NCBI RefSeq assembly: GCF_001641335.1
Contig: NZ_LVEM01000001.1
Span: 656,580-720,579 of the forward strand
DNA length: 64,000 nucleotides
Source: Bradyrhizobium stylosanthis
GTDB lineage: Bacteria > Pseudomonadota > Alphaproteobacteria > Rhizobiales > Xanthobacteraceae
Reading direction: 5' to 3'
Part shown: positions 17,648-24,054 of the stretch, piece by piece
Layout of the letters: every line of letters begins with the position of its first letter
How positions within the stretch are numbered: position 1 is the stretch's first letter
Position numbers and translations under genes: made by a program
Notes under the pieces: generated by a model
Seen by the model: only the letters and a program-made list of their open reading frames with translations
Told to the model about the DNA's origin: nothing
Databases searched by the model: none

Positions 17648-18708
17648 TCTTGCGTCTGAATGCGGTCTTTAATCGTGATGATCGTCCATTGGCCCGGCGG
17701 CCCCGGTGCTGTGCCCTTGGCCTCGACCGTTTCCATGGTGATCAAATCCTTGAAGGACTCGGGCGGCGCGCTCAGCTCGATGCTTCCCGAGAAGCGAACA
17801 CGTCTCTTACGCAACTGACTACGGACTTCGGAGATGTCTTTCTGAACGGCATTCAGGGGGAAGTTCTTGCCCTGCATGAAGTTTGTATAGTCGTCCCGCG
17901 CCTCAGTGGGCAGGTAAGCCGTTGAGAAATTGTTAACCTGGATCGTCGGCGTTTGGTCCACCTTCAGGTACGTGTACAGCGAGGTCAGAAGGTCGTCCCT
18001 GACTTCTGGCTTGACCGGCAGTGACCGAATGAAGGTTCGCGTGTGGTCGAAGAAAACGCGTGTCAGGTGCGCGCTGTTTTGAGGGATCTGGCAGCCAAGA
18101 AATGTGCCGAAGAAGTATTTCGCCGCACCCTCACGGTTCTGCGTCGTCATCTGACTATCGTAGACGTGCGCGGTCCAACCCTGTGGCAGGGTTTGCCCCG
18201 CCGTCATCTGCACGAAGAAGCCAATCTTGTAGAGCTTCGAGGCCGGTGTCAGGAACAGGTCTTTGAAAAAGTCTAGTGCTGTTCCGTGTTCTCGAAAGCC
18301 ACTCTGTTTTTCCGCTTTGATGACGGCCACAAATGGGCATGGAGTGGCGCCGATCGTTCCCGAAAACACCACCAGCTTTCCGCCCGGAAGGTTTTTTGCA
18401 AGTTGTGCATTTGCTAGTTTGTCAGCGAACTTCACCGAATTTGCGACGAACGCCGCGTCGGGTATACCGACAAGAGATAACGCGAGGGCCACAGCGCTTT
18501 CCGGTCCCGCTTCGGCGATCTCCATTTCCATGCTTTGCGAAACGGCCCCCATCGCATCGACGACACGTTCCTTGAACATATCCATAGCTTCAGGAGGCAG
18601 GGCGATCAGTTGCGCGCCGTAATGGGGGGGCACCAGCGAGCCATCGAGGCGGCGCTTAAACACTTCATGCAGCACAACGCGTGCCACGACCAGATTTTCG
18701 AATGGCAT
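17644..18708 (-). CDS. Nucleoid-associated protein of NdpA/YejK type
   Basis: A 354-residue soluble protein resembling the 37-kDa nucleoid-associated family (PF04245). It shows VVFSGTIGATPCPFVAVIKA (about residues 113-132), then LYKIGFFVQM, and the family's central 'AAKYFFGTFLGCQI' followed by a run of helical DNA-binding-like sequence. Known members (E. coli YejK) bind the nucleoid; their exact role is unclear. The gene is first in an operon with the RelA/SpoT-like gene (4-nt overlap) and the small unknown gene, an unusual partnership. The start is ATG 18708. Family assignment is by eye, hence moderate confidence. Confidence 0.6.
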   Translation of the reverse strand: MPFENLVVARVVLHEVFKRRLDGSLVPPHYGAQLIALPPEAMDMFKERVVDAMGAVSQSMEMEIAEAGPESAVALALSLVGIPDAAFVANSVKFADKLANAQLAKNLPGGKLVVFSGTIGATPCPFVAVIKAEKQSGFREHGTALDFFKDLFLTPASKLYKIGFFVQMTAGQTLPQGWTAHVYDSQMTTQNREGAAKYFFGTFLGCQIPQNSAHLTRVFFDHTRTFIRSLPVKPEVRDDLLTSLYTYLKVDQTPTIQVNNFSTAYLPTEARDDYTNFMQGKNFPLNAVQKDISEVRSQLRKRRVRFSGSIELSAPPESFKDLITMETVEAKGTAPGPPGQWTIITIKDRIQTQE

Positions 18709-18765
18709 TCAGACCCCACTAGTTGTGGGGAGGTTACCGAACCACCTCCGAAGGTGTCGAGACCG

Positions 18766-19071
18766 TCAAAAGTTCCATATGTTCGTGTTTTGTTCTATCA
18801 ACTGCGAAGCGATGATACAAGCGTTTTCTCGTGAGTTTTCTTGCATTTCCCCTAGCCAGACAGTGCGACCGAGGGCGTGGGCGGCGGCGGGCTCCGACCG
18901 AAGCCTTATGCGGCGCAGTGGCATGCGAAGCGGCGGGAAGAAGTCGGCGCGCCGAGGGCAGCGCCGGCAGAGTGCGCTGAGATCAGCTTCACCCGAGCGG
19001 ACGTAACCGCAGCTATCTTCGCAGTTGGCGCACGGACTCTTTCGAAGCGTAATGCGGCGTAGGCTCATCAT
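18766..19071 (-). CDS. Small Cys-rich protein, doubtful
   Basis: A 101-codon frame starting MMSLRRITLRKSPCANCEDS, with CANC...CGY...CRRCP, a possible four-Cys metal site in the first 40 residues. The rest is basic and low in structure. A reasonable ribosome binding site (CTGAGGACC) precedes ATG 19071. It ends 57 nt before the start of the NdpA-like gene, so it could be co-transcribed. The codon pattern is not decisive, and it may be chance. Confidence 0.3.
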   Translation of the reverse strand: MMSLRRITLRKSPCANCEDSCGYVRSGEADLSALCRRCPRRADFFPPLRMPLRRIRLRSEPAAAHALGRTVWLGEMQENSRENACIIASQLIEQNTNIWNF

Positions 19072-19107
19072 GTGGTCCTCAGGTTGAAGCCAGCAGAGAG
19101 ACCCGCG

Positions 19108-19550
19108 CTACGCGGCACGGGCCAGGGTTTGAAGGAACGGCTCCAACTTTGTCTCGATCGCGGTCCGTATCTTGGGCAGGTACTTTGCCAACATGTAGAC
19201 CTCTGCCACGGCACTCACGATTCGGTCAGCTTGGTTGCCGATGGCGCCCATCGAGGGATTGAGCAACCGTTCGACGATGTGCGGCTCGACCTCCGTCTCG
19301 GCCAAGCCGGTCCTGAACGTCCGGCGCAAGTCGTGAAGGCGCCACGCTTCCACTCCGTCGCCGAGGCGCTTTTTGTACTTGCTCCACCCGGACATCCGCC
19401 GTTTATCTGAGAACTTCGGGGGAAGAGCAGGTCCGTCGAGTTGAGGCGAGGGCAGGCTTCGAGCTCGGCTGCGACCATGTCCCCGTGCGGGAAGGTGTGC
19501 TCCCGAGAGTTTTTGCAGAGCCACTCGCGTAAATGCGCACACGGGTTCAT
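19108..19550 (-). pseudogene. Tyrosine recombinase (integrase) remnant, C-terminal catalytic part
   Basis: The last 145 codons carry the end of a phage-type integrase: WRLHDLRRTFRTGLAE (the H-x-x-R box), VERLLNPSMGAIGNQ, then 'VSAVAEVYMLAKYLPKIR' with the nucleophile Tyr in AEVY. Upstream, in another frame, KNSREHTFPHGDMVAAELEA supplies the preceding Lys region, so there is a frameshift near 19390. The N-terminal arm-binding and core-binding domains are absent. It lies 3.1 kb from the tRNA-Ile scar and may be the remains of the integrase that made it. Confidence 0.75.
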
Positions 19551-20133
19551 GGTCGTCTATACCGACAAGATGCTGCGAACGAAGATCGATGACGTGTCGA
19601 GTGAAGAGACCGCTTACGCTGTTCCGGTTCTGAAAGCTTACACGGTCTTGAATATCAAACAGATCGAAGGCTTACGGGAGTTTTCTATGCGCCAGCCGCG
19701 CCGCGCCTCGATCCCGTTCAACGCGTTGCTCGCGCTGGTGCGTTCTTCGCCGCGATCAAGCCCGACATGCGCCATAGTGGCGCGATGACGTACTACAATT
19801 TTGTGCGACACTTCGTGCAGATGATGACGCCATTCGAGTACTTTTGTGGCGCGGAAGGCTATTACGCGACGCTCGCGCATGAATGCACGCACTAGACGCG
19901 GCACCCTTCGCGCCTCGATCGCGATCTCGGTCGCAATCGCGTTGGCGATGAAGATGTGCGACCGAACAATTCGTGGCCGAACTCGGCGCGCCTTTTGTTT
20001 GCGCTGATCTTGACCTCTCCTTGGCCAATCGTGACGACCATGCGCCCCACATCGCGTCTTGGATGAGATTCCTGAAGAACGACGCGCGTGCGATATTTTT
20101 CGGCGCCGGCGCTTGCTCAACGCGCGACCAACT
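19543..20133 (+). pseudogene. ArdC-like antirestriction protein remnant
   Basis: Pieces in shifting frames follow the ArdC order. They are VPVLKAYTVLNIKQIEGL, then AFFAAIKPDMRHSGAMTYYN, then 'FVQMMTPFEYFCGAEGYYAT', then LAHECTH (the HExxH zinc-peptidase motif), a TAG in place of Trp, TRHPSRLDRDLGRNRVGDE, and finally 'AELGAPFVCADLDLSLANRD'. ArdC proteins are carried by conjugative elements to protect incoming DNA. At least two frameshifts plus the internal stop make it non-functional. It fits the other ICE remnants at 2.4-8 kb. Confidence 0.7.
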
Positions 20134-20390
20134 ATCTATACGGTTCGTTAATTGCTCGCCTCGTCTGAAGGGGCGTGCCGATCACCTGGCGTTTGGCGGA
20201 ACGAGAGTTGACGATGAGAACGCAATTGCTTGCGCACTACCTGACGAAACGGCAATGTTTTCAGATAAGCTGAAACCGGCGGCCGTTGGATAGTCTGTTA
20301 GTGCTCTAAGGGCGACTACGAAACGGCTTGCTCTTCGCAGCTCTATGTCCAATGGCCGGCTAGTCTAGTCAGGCGCATCAGGAGGTTAAG
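20134..20390. other. Non-coding gap before the coiled-coil gene
   Basis: About 255 nt without a recognisable gene. It probably contains the tail of the eroded ArdC gene and the promoter for the gene at 20391, which has a strong AGGAGGTTAAG ribosome binding site. Confidence 0.35.
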
Positions 20391-20627
20391 ATGGAAAGTA
20401 AATTTTCCAAGATGAGCAAAGCTGAGGCTGTCGAAGCCACCAAGCTCTGTGATCAGCAAATCATAGTGTTGCAAAAATATTCGGCAGACCTGGAAGCGGG
20501 CGCCGTTAGCTCTCCGGCCAATCCAATGCGAAGGATCGAACTCATCGAAACCAATGGGAAGCTGATCAAGGCAAAGCTCGAGGAAATTGAAGAGCTCAAC
20601 AAGGAGCTAGCGCGAAGAATCGGGTAA
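20391..20627 (+). CDS. Small coiled-coil protein upstream of TIR-like gene
   Basis: A 78-residue, highly helical protein (MESKFSKMSKAEAVEATKLC, then QQIIVLQKYSADLEAGAVSS and NGKLIKAKLEEIEELNKELA) with heptad-like Leu/Ile spacing in the last 30 residues. A perfect AGGAGG lies 5 nt before the ATG. It is 90 nt upstream of, and in the same direction as, the TIR-like gene, and may be its partner. No family was recognised. Confidence 0.6.
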   Translation: MESKFSKMSKAEAVEATKLCDQQIIVLQKYSADLEAGAVSSPANPMRRIELIETNGKLIKAKLEEIEELNKELARRIG

Positions 20628-20717
20628 GTTAGTTTACGGCTAGATAGCGGCCGTTTACGAAGGTGAGGTCGCTGCTTTCGAGTCGTGGCCATCAAGATCG
20701 TAATCGGGCAATATACT

Positions 20718-22142
20718 ATGCGAAGAGTCGTGTTCTATTCGTGGCAGTCCGATCTGCCAAACTCTACCAATCGCAGCTTTATACAGCGAGCGCTCGAATT
20801 TGCAGCTGCGGCCATCGCTGGCGACGACGGCGTTGCGGTGGAGCCGGTGATTGACCGTGATACCGAGGGTGTCGCAGGGTCTCCCGATATTGCCGCGACG
20901 ATTTTCGCGAAGATCGCAGAGGCCGATGTTGTGGTCGTTGACGTTTCCATAATCAACAAAGCAACGGGTGGCAGGCCGGTACCCAATCCAAATGTATTGA
21001 TAGAGCTCGGCTATGCGCTGAGAGCAATCGGCTACGAGCGGATCATTCTGGTCTTCAATCGAGCGTATGGCGCGATCGAGGATTTGCCGTTCGATTTACG
21101 AACGCGTCGTATTCTCACGTACGATGTCGCGCAGGATGCTGTCGAAAAAGCCGCGGTTCGTTCGGACCTTTCGAAACGATTGGACGTTGCGCTTCGGGCG
21201 GCGCTCGCTGGATTGCCGGTCGTTGGAGAAGAATCGGCGGTCTTGCCTGTGATTGCAGCGATCGAAGCGAGCCAAGGCAACCGTGCCGCCATCTTACGTC
21301 GTTCCTTAACCTCGATCCTGGAGAAGCTTGATACTTTGAAACCTGCAAGAGATTCAGCGGGCGACTGGATAGAAGAACTGGAGAAGGCGCTGAACGAGAG
21401 CCAGGCGCCGATACTCGAATTCTCCATGATTGCGGAGGCCATTGCGATTATGAATGACACCGCGGCGGGATTGGAATGCTACCGGTGGTTCGGCAAAGTC
21501 TTGGAGCGATACGATCTGCCCGAAGGCTTCTCGGGATCCTTTTTCGACGAAGACTTTGATTATTATAGGTTCGTCGGCCATGAGCTTATGGTGACGCTCA
21601 TTGCATGCTTGTTGCGCGAGAGTCGGTACGCTTTGATCGCGGAAATTCTGCTAGAGTCGCTGCCTGTGGGCTATCTCCGTCGTACAGGTGGGCCAGGCAG
21701 TCGCGAATGGTCGGACGCATCCGCCCACATCCGCACGTTTGGAGCGGTAAACAGGCAGCGACAAAGAAACTCTGTCCACGCCGATATTCTCCATGACCGC
21801 CACACCTCTGGCAGCTTGGCAGCAATTGTGCCGGCGGAGAGTTTCATTGCTGCCGACTTCTTCCTGTTTTTGCGCAGCGTGTTGCCTCCAGAAATGCGGG
21901 GGGCTCACTCGTCTTGGCGGCCGTGGAGCTGCCTCTATTTAAAAGGTGCACCTCGGTTCTTACTCGATGCAGAGCGAAAAACGCGCGCTGAAGAACTTGC
22001 ACGAACGTTGGACGTCCCTTCCATCGATGAACTCAAGCGGCGTCTCTTGGAACGCGGGCACGACATAGGTCATCTTTTCAGCAACGGTTTCTGGGACTAC
22101 CCCATCAGCCAAAAAGACGTGGAACGCATCGGTAGCCGGTAA
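20718..22142 (+). CDS. TIR-like nucleotide-binding domain protein, candidate defence effector
   Basis: A 474-residue protein. The N-terminal 165 residues have the order FYSWQSDLPNSTNRSFIQ, then 'IDRDTEGVAGSPDIAATIF', ADVVVVDVSIINK, 'NPNVLIELGYALRAIGYERI' (acidic E96) and 'EDLPFDLRTRRILTYDV'. This is a widespread TIR-like flavodoxin-type domain found as the sensor or effector half of phage-defence and stress proteins. The C-terminal 300 residues are helical and not recognised. ATG 20718 is chosen because the family begins just before FYSWQSD; a GTG at 20685 would add eleven residues. Island location and the small upstream gene support a defence role, but enzyme activity is not shown. Confidence 0.65.
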   Translation: MRRVVFYSWQSDLPNSTNRSFIQRALEFAAAAIAGDDGVAVEPVIDRDTEGVAGSPDIAATIFAKIAEADVVVVDVSIINKATGGRPVPNPNVLIELGYALRAIGYERIILVFNRAYGAIEDLPFDLRTRRILTYDVAQDAVEKAAVRSDLSKRLDVALRAALAGLPVVGEESAVLPVIAAIEASQGNRAAILRRSLTSILEKLDTLKPARDSAGDWIEELEKALNESQAPILEFSMIAEAIAIMNDTAAGLECYRWFGKVLERYDLPEGFSGSFFDEDFDYYRFVGHELMVTLIACLLRESRYALIAEILLESLPVGYLRRTGGPGSREWSDASAHIRTFGAVNRQRQRNSVHADILHDRHTSGSLAAIVPAESFIAADFFLFLRSVLPPEMRGAHSSWRPWSCLYLKGAPRFLLDAERKTRAEELARTLDVPSIDELKRRLLERGHDIGHLFSNGFWDYPISQKDVERIGSR

Positions 22143-22686
22143 AGCCCCGCCCGTGCCTCCGCTCCTAGGACCGCGACCATACAGGCGTTGTCTCTGTTGG
22201 ACCGATCAGGCATCCATACAACTATATGGTCACACAGAGCTAGGCCACGGCAAACGCATGTTCGTGAGAGTAGTATCCTCGATCCGGCCAACCAGATAAC
22301 GGTCCCGGACGACCTCGATGGTCTTCGCTTACATCTATGAGGAGCAAGTTGCGCTCCTGTACGCGTACTTCCGATCGTCAGCCAGGAGAAATGCTTTGGC
22401 ACCGCGATCAATCTGTTCGTTCGCGATATGCCGCGGCTCTCCGTCCAATATCGATCTCACATACCTCCCAATGGGGACCGAGCGAGGTCGTTCGCCGATA
22501 TCGATGCCGCCGGGCCACCTGGATCCAAAAATGCAATTCCGAGGTTGAGCCGTTGGCGTGCATACACTGCGGGCGAGATCAGAGCAGCGAGAGCGGAACG
22601 CGACTGCCTCACGAACGAAATGTGGACATATCTGGTGCGGCGCCCGCGCTGCGAGCAACGAGCACGACGTAAGCTATTGATCACGT
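22143..22686. other. Stretch with no supported gene between TIR-like gene and tRNA scar
   Basis: About 540 nt of short, overlapping frames on both strands. One minus-strand frame contains RPRSVPIGRYVRSILDGEPR, faintly like a mobilisation-protein (MobC) start, but it has no full domain. It is probably eroded island end sequence. Confidence 0.35.
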
Positions 22687-22736
22687 TGGTGGGCCCGGCA
22701 GGACTCGAACCTGCAACCAGACCGTTATGAGCGGTC
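22687..22736 (-). other. 3' fragment of tRNA-Ile(CAU): attachment-site scar
   Basis: Read on the minus strand, 50 nt match the 3' two-thirds of a tRNA. They show an anticodon arm GACCG-CTCATAA-CGGTC with anticodon CAU, a variable region, a T arm GCAGG-TTCGAGT-CCTGC, and the acceptor 3' strand CGGGCCC-ACCA. The acceptor 5' strand and D arm are absent; the sequence upstream of the anticodon stem does not match. Such 3' tRNA fragments are left as the duplicated att site when an element integrates into a tRNA gene. Confidence 0.8.
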
Positions 22737-22750
22737 AAGGTATTGGATAT

Positions 22751-23812
22751 CTAAGTGTGATTATGCACCCCGTGCAGAGCTAGCAATTCTCGCAGGTCGC
22801 GGATGGCGGGAAAAACCTCCTGATTCCAGTCTCCGCCCTGCACGTCGTAGGCGGCCTGTTCCATCTCGACGATCGCGCGATCCTCGTCGAAGACGCGGTC
22901 AGTGAATTTGGCTAGGAATGGCCAAGCCAGCTCGAGCAGGCCGGGGATTTTCGGCCGACGGACGGAGAGCATGATGAACGTTCGGTTCTTGCGTTGTTGG
23001 ACATCGACAGGCGTATAGCCGAGCCAGACATGCAGGACCGGATGCTCGCCTGAGGTCCAGAGACGCAGGGATTGGTGCGGGTAGTCCGTCCGGATCGTCA
23101 TGAGGTCGCGCGGTGCGGCAGAGGGGGCGCGGAGACTGCCCACGATCATGCTCTCACCAAGCGGAGCACGTTCGCCGGGGCGGCGGAAGCTGTAGTCCAG
23201 CTCCATCCAGCCTTTACCCGATCGCTGGCCGAGATAGCGAGGGCTGACTTTTCCGGTGGTCTGTCGGTGCAGGAACTGATGGTTCATGTCCATCAGGTTC
23301 TCGTGCATGAACGTGTAGTGGCAATTGACGAATTGTCCGAACCGTCGCGTCTTGTAGGCGCGATCCGCAGCGGCCCCGAGCGTTGTAGGCGGCGGCTTGG
23401 CTAGCAATCGGCCCGGCCATACCAGAACGACGCCATCCAGTTCGCAGCACGGATAGGCGCACACGCCGTTCGGAAGTTTGTCCTTGCCGAGATAGGGAAC
23501 GTCGACGCAACGGCCTGAGGAGTCGTAGCTCCAGCCGTGATAGCAGCAGTGCAGATGACAATCCTTGACGACGCCCTTCGACAGCGGGACCTGCCGATGC
23601 GCGCAGCGATCTTCCAGCGCGAACAGATCGCCGGCCTCGGTGCGAACGATGACGATGGGTTCACCCGCAAACGAGGAGGCGAAGGCACGTCCGCGCTTCA
23701 CCTCTTGCGACCATGCCAGGGGATACCAGTGATCGGGGTGTGAACCCACTTGTCTCAAGTCGGCCGGCGCCTGATTTGCATCGGTGCCGGCCGCATTTCT
23801 AACGGAGTTCAC
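22751..23812 (-). CDS. Rieske [2Fe-2S] ring-hydroxylating oxygenase, alpha-type
   Basis: A 353-residue oxygenase subunit. The Rieske cluster ligands are C70-x-H72 and C89-x-x-H92 (RCAHRQVPL, HLHCCYHGW). The mononuclear iron motif is in 'HENLMDMNHQFLHRQT' (Asp and two His). The order and length fit single-component oxygenases of the vanillate O-demethylase / pheophorbide oxygenase type; the substrate is unknown. The start is GTG 23812, which overlaps the stop of the small gene upstream (CCGTGA). Its stop lies only 14 nt from the tRNA-Ile scar, so whatever followed it has been replaced by the integrated element or by core DNA beyond it. Confidence 0.8.
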   Translation of the reverse strand: MNSVRNAAGTDANQAPADLRQVGSHPDHWYPLAWSQEVKRGRAFASSFAGEPIVIVRTEAGDLFALEDRCAHRQVPLSKGVVKDCHLHCCYHGWSYDSSGRCVDVPYLGKDKLPNGVCAYPCCELDGVVLVWPGRLLAKPPPTTLGAAADRAYKTRRFGQFVNCHYTFMHENLMDMNHQFLHRQTTGKVSPRYLGQRSGKGWMELDYSFRRPGERAPLGESMIVGSLRAPSAAPRDLMTIRTDYPHQSLRLWTSGEHPVLHVWLGYTPVDVQQRKNRTFIMLSVRRPKIPGLLELAWPFLAKFTDRVFDEDRAIVEMEQAAYDVQGGDWNQEVFPAIRDLRELLALHGVHNHT

Positions 23813-24012
23813 GGATTGGACGCCCCCGACGTGCCGAGGTGAATCGCGAGGATCTCTTCGGGGGTCTCCCGAACCTCGATCGTCTGAGCCCCGCTGCCGA
23901 CGAACTCCAGGATCGTCTTGTCGCCATCGCGCCACATCCCGCCGACCAGCGAGATATTGACGTGATAAGGCTTACCGCCGTCAAAACGGGTACATTTGAT
24001 CCAGAAGCGCAT
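23809..24012 (-). CDS. Small hypothetical protein coupled to Rieske oxygenase
   Basis: A 67-residue protein (MRFWIKCTRFDGGKPYHVNI, then DKTILEFVGSGAQTIEVRET and PEEILAIHLG) with an alternating strand pattern suggesting a small beta-sheet domain. Its TGA overlaps the oxygenase GTG, and it starts 42 nt after metE, so metE, this gene and the oxygenase may form one transcript. No family was recognised. Confidence 0.6.
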   Translation of the reverse strand: MRFWIKCTRFDGGKPYHVNISLVGGMWRDGDKTILEFVGSGAQTIEVRETPEEILAIHLGTSGASNP

Positions 24013-24054
24013 CGGCAGTCTCCGTTTGGGGCCGAGGAGAGAGTTACATCAGCG

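Noticed and set aside
19638-20120. 160-codon minus-strand frame over the ArdC remnant
   Set aside because: The plus strand shows ordered ArdC motifs in shifting frames; the minus frame is Arg-rich and featureless.
22687-22736. Complete tRNA gene
   Set aside because: The acceptor 5' strand and D arm are missing and upstream sequence does not match, so it is only a 3' fragment.
22318-22738. Several 70-110-codon frames next to the tRNA-Ile fragment
   Set aside because: They overlap each other on both strands and one runs through the tRNA fragment; only a faint MobC-like string, not enough for a call.
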